The notes beneath the pieces were generated by a model. The model worked only from the letters and a program-made list of their open reading frames with translations. It ran no database searches and had not been told where the DNA came from. Positions 12,201 to 25,993 of a stretch of 64,000 nucleotides of DNA are shown piece after piece. Both the position numbers and the translations under genes were made by a program. The stretch is from Ceratopteris richardii (Eukaryota > Streptophyta > Polypodiopsida > Polypodiales > Pteridaceae): positions 3,741,709 through 3,805,708 of the forward strand of contig CM035416.1 of NCBI GenBank assembly GCA_020310875.1, given 5' to 3'. Numbering within the stretch: the first letter of the stretch is position 1; every line of letters begins with the position of its first letter.

Positions 12201-13248
12201 TGTATCCTCAAGCATCTGAAACAACTTTTCAAAATCCTCAAAATCAAAATTTTCAAAATGATCAATCATGTACTATGGAAGCTCCTCTTGCACCTCAAGT
12301 ACCACATGCTGCTCCCCAAGCTCCTCAATACATCAATTGCCATATCAAAATCTTAATTATCCTGTTCAAGCAATATCTTATCAACAAAATACTCAATTTC
12401 AAAATTTCCCACCACAAGTTACTCAAAATTCTGAAAATCTAAATGGTTTTGTGTGTGGTCCTCATAGATGTCCTTGGTGTGATTCGTTAGAGCACTTTTT
12501 GAGAGATTGCGAACTATTGAGGGCTGCTAAGGAGCAATGATTAGTCATAGACATAGAAAAGAAAATCTATGACTATTGATCTAGGCTACCTTTGCAAGGA
12601 AATTATGGTAAGGGAGGAATGAAAAAGCACAATGAAAATATTAAAAGGAAGAGATTTTTGCTTAATCTAGATTCTGAGATGCAAGATTCTCTAGACCAAG
12701 ATCAACATATGAATGATTAAACTTTGATGAATTTGATGAAGAGGACCTTGATGATGATGAAGTAAATGTTAATAAAAATTTCATAGGACCTATTCAACCT
12801 GACCATGAAAATCATGAAAACAATCCTATCCTAGAAGTCACTTTAAAAGAAAATTTTGGTCTAGAGGTACATTAGAGATGCATGTTAACATAGGCAATGA
12901 TAAGAACACTATCATTGTAAATGCATTAGTAGATTCTAGTTCTGAAATCAATGTGATTTCAAGAGAAGTCTATGATAAATTTTGATGGCACATAGATAAA
13001 GATTGTGAATGGCATATGAGAACTACAAATAATGGTGTAGGTACCTTGTATGGAGCTTGTGCTAGTGTCCCCATATCCATAGGAGGAATCATAGAAGAAT
13101 TTCACTTTTTTATTCAAGATATTACTCCTATGAAGTTCTCTTAGGTCAGCCCTTCATTTGTGAGAGTCGTATGGAAACTAAAGCCATGGATGATGGGTCT
13201 ACCTATGCTAGAATTTGTTGGGATAGATGGATGGATGCTCCAAGAGAC

Positions 13249-14400
13249 TGAGCAGGTACTGCCAAACCTGCTTTGTACCAGCCCTGTTTTGCTTCAGAGT
13301 TGGTAAGTAGACCTTCTTAGCTTTCAAATAACACCAAAAAATGGCCTATGTACTTTGGAAGTGATGTGTGTAATGATTGAACCAAAACAGATAACTTTGA
13401 AATTCACAAACTCAAGAAAACCTTCTATTTTGGTCTTGACACCTGCTGAATATTTTACTCAGTGTGACCAGCCCAGTAGAAATTGATAAACTTCCTTCTA
13501 GGGGTATTTAATTAGCTTAGTAAGCTACCATTTGCAAGTGGACAAGAAAACCTTCTATTTTGGTCTTGACACCTGCTGAATGTTTTGCTCAGTGTGACCA
13601 GCACAGTAGAAATTGATAAAATTCCTTCTAGGGGTATTTGATTAGCTTAGTAAGCTACTATTTGCAAGTAGAATGATGTAAAAAGATAAACTATGCTAAG
13701 AGAAATCAATTTAGCAAGTTTAGCTATACCCCAGACTTTTTAGGACTGTAGCAGAAAATGACCAGAGTTCACCTCGACGCAGAATTCTCTGAAATGGCTG
13801 AATAGAATTACTTCAAACTTTGACAGCATGTAGATGTCTTTGAGCTGAATCCAACAAGCTTTGAATCACTTGATGGTGAAGAATTGACCGAGATATGCCC
13901 TTGACAAGTTGACAGACATTTGAGTAGACTAACAGAGAACTCAGAGATGAATGATGTAAATGTATCTATTAATGAACACTTGTATACAATCCCACTGGCA
14001 TGAATAACATTGCCTAATGGTGTAGAGAGGTGTAAGCTATAGTATAGTCCTCACGCACACTCAAAATCAGTAGAATGAGGCTCGGGAATGATCACTCTTA
14101 TCTGCGACTTTTTCATGTTCCTTTTTTATATGTAATGAGCAAAGATTTGAATTCAAATTCAAATTTTGGCTCCCTATGATCAAGCTCCTATATACTTGGA
14201 GATATTCCTTCAATCAAATGAACTACTTTTTCCACGACTCACTTAGGTAGGTGATTACAAAAGATTCCAAGTCAATTTGACTTTACAATGAGGTAAAGTG
14301 GTAATTAGCCACTAGCATATGTTCCTATGCTTCTTCATGTATGTGTAGACTTTAATGCATCCTTTGAGCCAAATGTGTAGGCTTGCAAATTACACCAACA
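13249..14400 (-). repeat. solo LTR of a Copia element (C-type)
   Basis: Plus-strand ends are TGAGCAGG and ACACCAACA (minus strand TGTTGGTG...CTGCTCA), 1152 bp apart. No primer site, polypurine tract or coding sequence adjoins it on either side, and Gypsy P sequence surrounds it, so it is a solo LTR. It resembles the LTR at 18100-18946 of Copia C: both contain TTGACACCTGCTGAA-like text and the CTTGxAAATTxxACCAACA end. I could not match flanking 5-bp duplications. Confidence 0.65.
13413..13672. repeat. 130-bp tandem duplication inside the solo LTR
   Basis: Two head-to-tail copies (13413-13542 and 13543-13672), each starting CAAGAAAACCTTCTATTTTG, differ at only a few positions. The duplication is therefore more recent than the LTR insertion or was already in the source element. 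Confidence 0.9.
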
Positions 14401-16365
14401 GAATTAAGTAGTCTAAGGATGGAATGCAATCACTTTAAGTCATGATGGTAGGAGTGAATCATCCTCAAAATCGATTGTCAATTATAAAGAAACCTATTGT
14501 TACTCAAGGTCATGGCATGCATCTAGTGATTGTGCACCTCGATTCATGTTTGGAGCTACATACGATCAAAATTTTGGATAGAATCCATTGTTAAGTGGGA
14601 CAACAATGGATATTGGTTTGACATCTCATAACCAACCAACTTGTGTAATAGTTTTTCACTTTGTTTCCCACATTCTAGATTAGATTTCCTTCATAAGAGT
14701 CAATTGTCCAAGTGTGTTATCCAAAAAACCCAAAAAAAACTTATAAAACCAACAAAATCATGGAACATGATGAGAACATTGAGCATGTGATGGAGACATC
14801 TCATTGTTTCTCTACTCTCAAGGAGTTAGATTTATGTCTTCAAAAAAATTATAATTCCCACATTATTCTTCTTTCTTCCCTTGATGAGTATGCTCTAATC
14901 CAAGAGTATGCTCTCAATGTTGACAAGTGCTCAAAATTTAACCAAACACATGATGCCTTAGTTGAAACAAAGTACAAAATTATAGAAAAGAAAATCAAAC
15001 CCATAGCTCAATCATTACCCCAAGGAAGTAACGAAAAAATTATTGATGTGAAAAATGATCCAATTCTTCGGGATAAGAAAAACATAGGACATACATTCAT
15101 GGATGAGGGAATCAAACAGGTGAAAATTGGTAGAGATGATGACTTTCTTTTGCCAACAGAAAGAGATCAATTTGAGAGAGTCATATGTAGCCATGGAAAA
15201 TCCTCTACTATGTTTGCTCATGAGATTGGATGTGTAGATCCAAAGCTACTTGCACCCACGATTATCCTTACTATTCCACATATTCCATGGAATCTTTGCC
15301 CTATACCTGTTCCAAAGGCTCACTTACCAGAGCTAATGAAAATACTTAAGGAGAAGATAAACATGAGACTTTTAGGGCCATTTTTTGCACCTTACTCAAA
15401 TAGATGGTTCATTGTGCCTAAAATGAATGGGAAACTATGTTTTATTCAAGATCTCCAACCCGTCAATAAAGTCACCATAAGGAATATAGGAACAAGACCC
15501 ATTGTAGATGAGTTTGTTGAATCATTTTCAAGACATTTTATCTATTCAATGGGTGATTTATATTCTAGGTATGACCAATTCCAATGAGCAATTGATAGTC
15601 GTGACATAACCACAATGAAAACTCCTTTAGGCTTAGTGCGAATGTGTACTTTACCTCAAGGAGCGACTAATTCTATGGCTCATATGATGAGTGCTACAAA
15701 TATGGTCTTACATGATTTTATCCCTCATATAAAGATGCCATTCATTGATGATATTCCAATTAAAGGGAGTGAGGAACATGTAAAGGACATTACTTTAGAT
15801 TCATCTGGATGTCGCAAATTTGTTCTTGACCATATCTCTGATTATGAAAAAGTATTTCAATGATTTGAAGAGGTAGGTCTCACATTTTCCAAAATTTGTT
15901 TTTGATGTCAACGAGGTTCTTATTGTTGGACATTTATGTGTTCATTATGGTTGAAAGCCATACCCACAAAAAGTTGATGCCATTAGCAAGATTTCTGAAA
16001 CATGTAACAACATGAGTGAGGTACGCAGATTTCTTGGTGCTTGTATCTTTTATGTTATTGGATCCCACACTTTGCTCATGTTTCCGATTGTCTCTATGAC
16101 TTTTTGAGGAAGAAACAAAAATTTATTTGGACTGATAAACACACAAGCTATGCATAAATTGAAGAAATTGTTGCTTGAAGCTCCCAACCTTAAGCGTGTA
16201 GAGTATTTTGTTAAGAAACCTATTATATTGAATGTTGATACTAGTCCTATTGGTATAGGTTGGGTCATAAGTCAAGATGATAGTAAAGGGAATAGATATG
16301 CAATTAGGTTTGGGGCTTTCAAGAGTGTACCTTGTTGTAATCTCTCTCTTTATGCCTCTTTCCTA

Positions 16366-18946
16366 TAAGAAAGAGTCAAACTCATGTGAGAAATACTCAC
16401 CACCTCCATTAGATATGAGTCTCTTCAGAATTTTACTTGTTTGATTCTCAAAAAATGCCAAATACTTCTTGAAATAAGTGAAGATGTCATTTTATGCTTA
16501 ATAAAGTAAAGTATTGTCCACCTACTATAGTCATCTATAAATGAAACATAATACCTTGATCCTAAAATTGATGGCTCTTTGCTAGGACCCTACACATCTA
16601 TGTGTACAAGATCCAAGTAGCCTTCATACATGTATCCTCTTTTTTTGAATGGCTGCCTATGGGACTTGCCAAATTGGCATGCTCCACATTTGTAAATCAT
16701 GTATTGCTTGGAAACATTTGGGATGCCAAGCACACTCTGATCCTTGCATATTTGCTTCAATGTCCTTTCACCTATATGACCTAGTCTCTTATGCCATATC
16801 TCCAATTCAAGAAGGGTTTGGTTTTGTAATTGAAGAGAGAAATGTTTCTTGTATCTTCAACTTCAAAGGTAAAAGGTCTACCAGATTTCTCACCTTTTGC
16901 AATCCTCTTGAAGCCTTGTTGAGGGTCCTCCACATATGCTCCATGTCTTGTGAATCTAACTTGTAAAACCTTCTCAAAAATCTATCCAACACTAATTAAA
17001 TTTTTGGTTATTGTTGGCACATATAACACTACTTAGAAGGTTCATATTACCATCAAATGCTTTAATATTTCCAATTTTCTTTATTTAGTGCCTAGTTTCA
17101 TCACCTGTTTGGACTTCATGCTTCCTTTTAGGTTTTGCAAGGTTAGACAATAGTGCTACATTTCCAGCTACATGGTTGGAACAAACAAAATTAATATAGA
17201 ATAGATACTCATCATCTTTACCTTGCTTGGTTGTCATGTTCGTGAGCAATAGGGAATCCTCTTGATCATCTGTGTAATTTTTGTAGTCTCTCCTTCCTTT
17301 GAAGCCTCCATGATAGTTATTGTTGAAGCCTTGATCTTCGTTGTGCTAGTAGTTGTTTCCTCCATTATTGAACCTACCTCTTGATTGTCCATAGCCTTCT
17401 TTGTGGAAGCTTCTTCCTCTCTGATTCTTTGTGTTCCTAAATCATTCATATGTGGTATGATTGGTCAATCCACAAATCTTGCAAGGTGAAGAATTATATG
17501 GTCTCCCCCTGCCTTGCTTTCCTCCTCTTACCCTTCCACTAGTACCTCTTCCTGTACCTTTGAAATTCACTTGAGAGGTACTTGCATCTTCTTCATTCTT
17601 CTTACCTTTTCCTTTATCTTTATTCCTATTCTTATCTGTGTAAAGGGTAGAAGATTGATTACCTCTAGAACTATCTCCATTTTTGTTGAGCTTTGTCTCA
17701 TGTGTGAAGAGTTGCTCCATCAATGTATTGAGGTCAAGTATCTGCATGTCCATATATAAGTCTATTGCTGTGGTGAAAGACTCCCATTTGTCATCAACCT
17801 TGATGCCATTTATGATATGCCTTACTATTGCTCCTCTTTTATTTCTTCTCCAATACTCCCAAGTTGTTTAGCTATGTCCTTCATCTTGGTCACATAGTCA
17901 GCTACACATTGCTTTGGTTGCTTCTTCAAGGTTGTAAACTCCATCCAAAGCTGGTTCTTTTTGTCCTTGTATTTGATCAGAAGTATGAAGATAGCACATC
18001 CCAAGTCTCTTGGGAAGTCTCAAAGTTCCTAATATGAGGTAACAAAAAATCACAGATTGAATTGAGTATGTAAGACCTCACTAGAGCATCCACTGTGAAC
18101 CAAAGAACTTGTTATTTTGGTAGTTACACCTGCTGAAAGAAATGAACAGTACTCCTTCCTTGGTAACAATTGGACAAAATCCTTTTTGGAATATCTAATT
18201 GACTAATGTTAGCTACAAGCTATCTCACTTGAAATGATCAAATAGGCAATGAGAATGATATTTGGCAAGTTCTGGTATGTCTATCTCGACATTTTAGGGA
18301 GTTAACAGTATGCAGACCAGAGAGCACTATTTTTCACATTACTCAATAATGATTGAAGAAATTGAGTTGAAAATGTGTAGCATGCAAATAGACTATCTGA
18401 TGAATCTATAGCAAGTTAGATCAGTGAAATGGTTTAGTATTCACTGAGAAATGGATCAGTAAAGTTCACTGTTCTGAGTGGTTCATGACAAAGAAGAGAA
18501 AATGAACCATAACCAAAAAAGTATGTATTAATGCACACAAAGTACAATGATATTGGCAATGAATGATTGCACAATATGAGGGCAATGGTAGAGATATAGT
18601 GTGAGCTAAATACCCACTTGAAATCCCTCTGAATATCTCAAAAAAATGAGCACACATCATGCACGTTTTTGTGCCTTCCTTTATAGCTAAAGTTGGATCC
18701 ATCTTTTGAATTTTGAAATTAAAACTCTACCAAAAAGTGCACCTAAAGTTTAGGACTTCAGTCCTTCATCAACCTCACCAAATAAATCTCGTAATTTCTC
18801 CTCCAAAATCCACATGAATGCTAGTTCTTTTTACAATGAGTAAAGATTAATTTTTACAAGTGGGTAGTCATATGTGACTTCATGTGAGTATATAGAACTA
18901 AATATCCAAGTGTCCAAATGTAGGCTTGGATCCATTTGTACCAACA
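16366..18946 (-). mobile_element. Copia element C (truncated, broken)
   Basis: From the right on the minus strand: a 5' LTR (about 18100-18946), gag (about 17234-18095) with CKICGLTNHTTYE and a Gly/Arg/Lys-rich tail, and a protease-like stretch. The pre-integrase domain follows (16590-16805, WHKRLGHIGERTL and CGACQFGKSHRQPF), then the beginning of the integrase core (16366-16590). The remaining pol and the 3' LTR are missing where Gypsy P begins. The primer site and leader were not recognisable. An old fossil with several breaks. Confidence 0.75.
18100..18946 (-). repeat. Copia C 5' LTR (partial)
   Basis: The right end is TTTGTACCAACA at 18946 (minus strand TGTTGGTACAAA). The body is a diverged relative of the solo LTR at 13249-14400. 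The inner edge near 18100 is not sharp because the primer-site region is absent. Confidence 0.6.
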
Positions 18947-21900
18947 AAATTGACTTTGAATTCCTATGCAAATGCTTAGATTAATTTTTGTAATTGTGAG
19001 ATATATGAAAGTTCCCAAATTCTTCATGTACATTGTAGCATTTTCCAATGCTTCACATGATGTAGTATTGAAATTCAAATTTTGATCTAATGGCATAGAA
19101 AATTGGCTTACAATCAGCCATACTATACTTTTGCAACAAACTCAAGGCGTATTGCCTTTGGGACATCCATATAGCTTTTTTGTATGTATAAACTCAATGC
19201 CCAAAAAATAGTGTAGCACACCAAGATCTTTTATGTCAAATTCTTGCATGAGTTGATTTACGTCTTGAATGTTTTCTTCATTATCAGCACCTACAATCAA
19301 GGCATCAACAAAAATATCCACAATAGTGATGCCATCATCACCCTTCCTTGCATATAATGAGTGATCTGCATCACACATAGAAAATATGATGGAGGTTAAA
19401 TAATATACAATCCTTGCATGCCAACCACGAGGGGCTTGTTTAAGCCCACACAAAGGCTTATGCATCCTATAGAAAAATTTTAGGTGCTTTGAATCCTCAT
19501 GTCCTTTTGTTTGGTCCATGTTCTTCCTAGAAATCACCATAGGAAAGCATTCTTCACATCCACCTAATGCAAAATCCATCCTTTTCTTGTAGCCAATGCA
19601 AAAAGTGTTCTCATAATAGCCATTTTTGCAACAAGGTTGAAAGTTTCCTCATAATCAATGCCATATGTTTGTGCATATCCTTTTGCTACCAATCGTGTTT
19701 TATATATTCTTATGTTGCCATCACCATTGTGCTTTACCTTGTAAACCCACTTGCAACCTATGGGTTTCTTTCCTTGTGACAATGGAGCCATCTTCCATGT
19801 TTCATTTCCATAAAGTGTAGCCATCTCTTCATCCATAGCTTTCTCCCAATCTGTATTTCTAATTGCATCTTCAAAACAAGAAAGTTGAGCATCTTGTATT
19901 ACCTTGGTCATCTAGGAACAATGAAGAGCCATGTAACCATCATACATTAATTGTTTCACTGAATTCCACGTCCTCCAAGATCTTCTTAGTCCATGGTCAC
20001 TTCTTCTTCTTGTATCATCTACATATGCCTTTCTCACTCTTGGGGTCTTCACAAAGGGAAATCCAAATTCCTCATCAAGGCTCTTCTTGAACGGATTGAT
20101 TCTCCATCAATGTCTTCAAAACCTATAGATGTTTTATTACTAGTAGAAACTTTCTCTTTACCCTTCTTGGACGTGATTGATAAATTCATTGGACTAAAAT
20201 TTCCACACAATGTTCCACTTCACGTGTTTGAGTTGGAAGTATTGCATGGTAAAACATTAGGTCCACTAAAAAATTGAGATTCTACACTTGCACTTTTAGC
20301 ATTTCTTTTTTCATTTGTGTCAAGATTAATTCCTTCTTTGGCATCTGCATAGAAGCTTGACATTTCATCAAACACCACATCTTTGCTTACCTTCACCTTC
20401 TGTGTAAGTGGGTTGTAACATTTTAATCCCTTTTTCTCAAGGGAATATCTAATGAAGACATATTTTTTGCTTTTGGATCAAGTTTTGTCCTCAAGTCATT
20501 TGGAACGTGTCCATATGCAATGTAGCCAAATGATTTCATATGTGATAATTTGGCTTTTTATCTTCAAACCTTTCTTCAGGTGTAACTTGATGTACAATAG
20601 AATTCGGAGTTGTATTCATGATGTGCACACCAAGATGTACAACTTCTATCCAATAACAATGAGGCATATTTATCTCAACCATCAAGGCTCTTGATATTTC
20701 TGCAATATGTCTATTTTTGTGTTCAGCAACTCCATTCTATTGTGGTGTGTACCTACATGAAAATTGCCTTCAAATTCCATGACTTTTTAGAAAACTACTA
20801 AATTTGTTTGACATATACCACCTCCTCCATTAGATCTTAATGTCTGGATATAATTCCTTATCTACTTTTCCACCATAGTCTTGAAATTTTGGAATTGAGT
20901 AAATACCTCACTCTTCTCCTTAATAAAGTATAATTGTATGTTTCATGTATGGTCATCAATGAAAGTGACATAAAACATGGACCCTCTCATAGATGTGGTC
21001 TTTGCATGACCCCAAACATTTGTATGTACTATTTCTATCACATTATCACTAACATGCTTGTCATGCAGAAATGACGCCCTTGATCGTTTCTGAATCGACA
21101 TGCTTCACATACCTTCTACATCTTTGCAACCTTGAAAATTGGTACTCCATTGGCAAGCTCCTTTGACTACATCAATTTTAGCCTCTGCAAATTTGCATGT
21201 CTAATTTTCTTATGCCAAATATGTATGTTGGTAATACCACTTGTACCTTTTGCAAATATGGTTGCATTCATTTCAAGAACTTTGACATTCAAGGTGAACA
21301 TCCTACCCACTTTGTTTTCTTTGGTGATAAACCTTCCATTATGTTTGAAATCTTCCACATATAAACCATCCACATTGAACCTGACTTGAAATCCTTAGTC
21401 AACCATTTTTTTGACAAAAGCCAAATTCTTAGTTGTATTTGGAACATGCAGTACATCAAGAAGATGTTTTACCTTTCCATCCTCCATGTATGCTCAATAG
21501 GATGTGATGTATCATCACCTATTTTAAAAAATCGAGGAACATGCAATCTTTGCGAACTACTAAACGATTCTCCATGGTTGGTCATGTGATTTGAGGCACT
21601 TGACTCAACATATCAAACACTACATTTGGATTTTGAAACATCAACAGACATTTATTCATCATGCGATGTTGGACCATAGAACTTCTACAAATCATCTGCA
21701 TGTTGATGCATAGTTGTTTTGTTGATTTTTGCTATTTCGATTCTTTAACCTCCAATCACGTTCAAGGTGACCAAGTTTACCACAATTCTAGCATCCCTTA
21801 ATGTCATTATCTAAATCAATTCTTTGGAAATTCCTAGGGCCTCTTTGGCTCCCCTAGCTTGAAATTGTCCTCTACCTCTTGCATGATTCTGTTGTTGGCC

Positions 21901-22906
21901 ACTTCCGAAGCCTCTTCCTCTGTGAGAGTAGAATACTTTCTTAGAACAAGCTTTTCTTTGGGAGTTTAAATAGAAGTTCTAAACCGCTTATATGTAGTTC
22001 CTAAAACCCAAATCCACACTTCAAAATTATCAAAATCATCCACATTGATGCCAATAGATGCAAGCGAGTCACATATTCTTTTGATTTTCACAATGTAGTC
22101 GCTTACTGACATGCTCTTTTTCTCTAGTGTATGAAGCTCATCCTTGGATTGCAATTTCCATACCTTTGTATTGGTCTCACACAATGGGAACAAACTGCTC
22201 CAAACCTCTTTCGGAGTTTTGCCATCCTATATGTGCCCAATCATGCCATCTTATATTCTAATGGATAGCCAATACATTACCTTTAGTGCTCCTTGATTGC
22301 ACTCTTTATATGCACTTAATTCCATCTGATTGGTCTCTTTTAATTGCAAAGCATTTTCATTGTCTCCTTTGATTTACTTCCAGTAGCCTTTTCCCATCAA
22401 GAAATTTTTCCTTTTGAATCTCCAAGCATGAAAGTTGTTCATGTCCAACTTACCATTCATAAGTTTACTTATTCCATCATAATTTTCCATTTCTTTAGTA
22501 ATTCACAATACTACAAAAACACTAGAAGGAATATCTATTGTTGAACATTGTCACACTATAACTTAACAATTTGATCTTACAAAAATATAGTTTTGGTGTA
22601 TCAATAGTACATGAAATCACGTGAAATTCTAGATCTTGAATATTTGAGAGGCATAGAACAAAATGCAAATTAAAATTTGGTAAAATGACCTATTTTTATA
22701 TGGTTCCCACCTTATGGGTTTGAAACAGAGGTCAAGATGGCTCCAAAACTAAAATGTGAGAAAATCAGTGAGCCTTCTAGCTTCACACCAAATTTCATAG
22801 CGATCTGAGATTATTTGTGAAACTCACATTCTCCAAGCCTTCTCACATACTCTTCACAATCAACCTTCTCCACAAGCTCTCTACAACCACATTGGCTCTG
22901 ATACCA

Positions 22907-23232
22907 TGTCAAGTGAAGGAGATAAAGAAGAGAGCTTTCAACATTCTTACAAACAAAGAGAGGAGCACACACACATTGAGGCAAGGAAGAATGATCTTCT
23001 TCTTCTTCTTCTTCTTCTTCTTCTTCTTCTTCTAGTACATAATGAGAATATACAAGAATGACCTAATACAATAATACAATCAATACAATATATAAAGGAA
23101 AATATATAAAGAAAATCCTAACTTTTGTGAATGAGTGAGTTGGCAGGAAAAAAAATGTGCATCACTCTTGGTAGATAAATTTGATACAACTCACCAAAAG
23201 TGTCCCTAATATATGTCAGTGTAACTAGTACA
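22907..23232 (-). repeat. Copia D 5' LTR
   Basis: It starts TGTCAAGTG directly beside the primer site and contains minus-strand TATA-like sequence (about 23090-23112). The outer end is uncertain; I place it near the CA at 23232, before Gypsy integrase sequence starts. At about 326 bp it is much shorter than the LTRs of the B and C families. Confidence 0.55.
22995..23033. repeat. (TTC)n microsatellite
   Basis: About 13 uninterrupted CTT/TTC units lie inside the Copia D LTR. Confidence 0.95.
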
Positions 23233-23452
23233 TGGTAGAGAGATGAAAAAGTGCTACATGTCATCCTTGATCATTGCATGTTGATCTTGATATCTTAACA
23301 AGCCATTGGCTTGTGGATGGCATGATGCTAATTTATGATGAATGATCATGAACTCATCAAGCAATGATTCAATCACGTTTTTAATGGATTGGTTCTCTTG
23401 ATCACTTACTATTTGAATGGGAAGCCCAGATATAGTAAGGATATTCAAATAA
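23233..23452 (-). mobile_element. Gypsy integrase core fragment
   Basis: Minus-strand translation gives LTISGLPIQIVSDQENQSIK followed by EFMIIHHKLASCHPQANG, the middle and end of a Ty3/Gypsy integrase core (SDxGxHF and YHPQANG motifs). It is wedged between the Copia D LTR and the Copia B2 LTR. It resembles the integrase of G1 but is more diverged. No other part of this element is present. Confidence 0.75.
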
Positions 23453-24491
23453 TGATGGAGAGTCTTAATCTCCAAAAGAAAAAGTTATCCTTGATGTTAG
23501 AGCACCTCTATATCAAGAACAACTCAAAACATCAACCAATTTTGAAAGACCAATGCCAAATTATCAAACTTTGAACTAATTGTGAAGAAATTGATTACTC
23601 AAAAACGTCTCCTACACTTAATCCACTCATTGACTGACCAAACATGTAAAGTTTTTAATCGAACTTTGTATAAGGTGTTGCCTAAATATTGCGCACCTTC
23701 TCCAAGTTAAAAATTCTCAAAAGATTCAGTAAATTGTGAGATATGATCCAAACAATCTACCTATGTTTGAAAATGTTCTTCTATATAGTCAACTTTGACA
23801 CATGCAACTTCTAATGCATGGTTCTCCCAAACTAGACCTCATTTATTCAAATGCTTTTACCCACAAGTAGCTTACCTTTCAACTTAAATAATGAATGCTT
23901 ATTTTCTCAAAACTTTATACTATGGAGTGAGATCTAATCAAAACATTGACCATCAAGTTTGCACTTGTTTTGTCTTCACTTCTTCACATTTACACATGTA
24001 AATGTTCCTACTCACAATTCTCTCAGCCTCATTACAATTAGACTCTCAAATCCTGACCATAGATGCATCAAATATGGACTTAGACATCTACAAAAGGATT
24101 TGTGAAATGATCAAGCATAGAAGGAGAGATGGAGAAAAGATCGCGATTTAGATTTTAGAAGTTTTCTTCTATTCTTATGAAAACAACTGATTTGATGAAT
24201 CTCATTCATTCATCACATACATTCTTCTTCTACTCATCTATATTTGGTCTATATCTTTTCTCTCTTTTATGTCCTGACACTATGCTTGTATATATATAGG
24301 CATATATGTACACACTCATCACTATTACAAAGGTATAAGTGAACTGATTTCAAGCTTAATGTACATGTATATACAATTCTTCATCTTCTGACCATGCACT
24401 AGTCTTCATGCTTCACATGTTGATCTTTGCTTCATTCTTTGACTTCAATCCTTTATCCAAATCATCAATTTTTTATTTTCCTGCACCAACA
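23453..24491 (-). repeat. Copia B2 3' LTR
   Basis: Plus-strand ends are TGATGGAGAG and CACCAACA, 1039 bp apart. The polypurine tract (GAGGGGGAGT on the minus strand) is at 24492-24502. It is the same LTR family as Copia B (6949-7968), with the TGTATATATATAGG promoter-like stretch near 24290. Confidence 0.88.
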
Positions 24492-25993
24492 ACTCCCCCT
24501 CAATCATCAATTGTGATTTTCTCCATCTTCTTTATACCTGCCATGTCTTTGAACCTCTGCAACTTAGGTCCATCCAAGCTTTTGGTTAACATATCTCCAA
24601 TCTGATCCTTTGTTGAACTATGTATGACTTCAATATCTTTATCAATCACCTTCTCTCTGAAGAAATGATATTGAATCTCAATATGTTTAGTCCCGGCATG
24701 AAAAACAGGGTTAGTAGCTAGATACAATGAACTCATATTATCTCCATGTATAATGGGTGTACTCAGAATGATGTCCAAACTCTTCATCAGAGTCTTCAAC
24801 CATATAACCTCCTTTGCAACTTCAACCATACCTTTATATTTTGCTTTTGTGGATGACAAAGCAGTTGTATGTTTCTTCTTAGAACACCAAGAGATTAATT
24901 TATCTCCCACATAACATAGATACCCATAGGTTGATCTCCTATCATCACCATTACTTGCCCAATGTGTATCACTATATATCTTGATGTTTTGTATCTGATG
25001 TAAATCCATAATACAAACCTTCTTTGAGTGTACCCTTCATGTATCTTAGCACCCTTTTACCTACAATCCAATGTTCTTTCCTACGACAATGCATGAATTG
25101 AGACAACTTATAAGCATGATCTTTAGTGGTAAAAAATGAAGTATCATAGCTATACCTTGTAGGTTGCCATTTGTGCCTTGATGATCTTCTGAGTTCTCCA
25201 CTTCTAGAAGTTTGTGGTTCATCACATTCTGGATCAAACATTGGCATTTCTTCAACTTCAACTAGTGCTTCATTGTTTTCTTCTTCATCAAATATTTGAA
25301 CCTTTGATTTACCTTTCTTCTGGTTCAATATTTCTTCATCACTTGTATTAATATTAATTGTACCTGCATGTACCTTGCTCATCAAATGTAACATCCTTTG
25401 ACATAAGGAATTGCTTTGTGGATGGACTCCACAATGTGTAACCCATCTGCTTATCATCATAACCAATGAACACATACTTTTCAGCTTTAGGTTCCAATTT
25501 ATGCCTCAACTAAGATGGCACATATGCATAAGCTAAACACCCAAACACTTTGCAATGATCTAAGGTAGGTATTTTACCCCACCATGCTAAGTTGTCATAC
25601 CTTGCAAAGCTTTACATGGTAGCCTATTAACCAAGTTTGTGGCTGTATTTACACCCTCAACCCACAAATAACGAGATTTTTCTCCTTCATCATTGACCTT
25701 GCAAACTAAACAAGAGTTCTATTTTGCATTTTTGCTACACCATTTTGTTGAGGAGAGTACCTGCAAGTAACTTCCCTTTTTATACCTGCATCCCACAAGT
25801 AACCACTGAACTCATTAGAGAAATACTCTCCCTCTCCATCTGACCTTAGTCTCTTCAATTTTTGTCCTGAACTCTTTCTTCATACACATGATAATGTTTA
25901 AATGTATTTAACACTTTTGATTTATCTTTGATCACATATATGGTGATCCACCTAGTAGAATCATCAACATAAATCACATAGTATCTTGAACCA

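Larger units (their letters stand above)
11080..16365 (+). mobile_element. Gypsy element P (old, broken, with inserts)
   Basis: Plus-strand parts in Ty3/Gypsy order are visible. Gag (about 11180-12540) is Pro/Gln/Asn-rich and ends in the knuckle CPWCDSLEHFLRDC. The protease (about 12850-13230) has ALVDSSSEINVI. Reverse transcriptase (about 15260-15900) has APYSNRWFIVPKMNGKL, DLQPVNKVTIRN and GDLYSRYDQF. The start of RNase H follows (about 16150-16365, ILNVDTSPIGIGWV). The reverse transcriptase is unlike those of G1 and G2: QPVNKVTIRN and GDLYSxYDQF mark a separate Gypsy branch. LTRs were not found. It carries a small inverted-repeat element (11425-11756) and a solo Copia LTR (13249-14400). 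It has many breaks and is among the oldest elements here. Confidence 0.78.
18947..23232 (-). mobile_element. Copia element D (truncated, broken)
   Basis: From the right on the minus strand: a 5' LTR beginning at 22907, a Met-tRNA primer site (22894-22906, TGGTATCAGAGCC), and gag (about 21966-22500, with LHTLEKKSMSVSDYIVKIKR). The pre-integrase domain follows (21167-21373, IWHKKIRHANLQRLKLM), then the integrase region (about 20500-21150) and reverse transcriptase (about 18947-19950, KPIGCKWVYKVKHNGDGNI, KPLCGLKQAPRGWHARI, GVLHYFLGIEF). RNase H and the 3' LTR are absent where Copia C's LTR abuts at 18946. Several breaks are present, so it is an old fossil. The order suggests that C entered D or that the two were joined by recombination. 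Confidence 0.82.
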
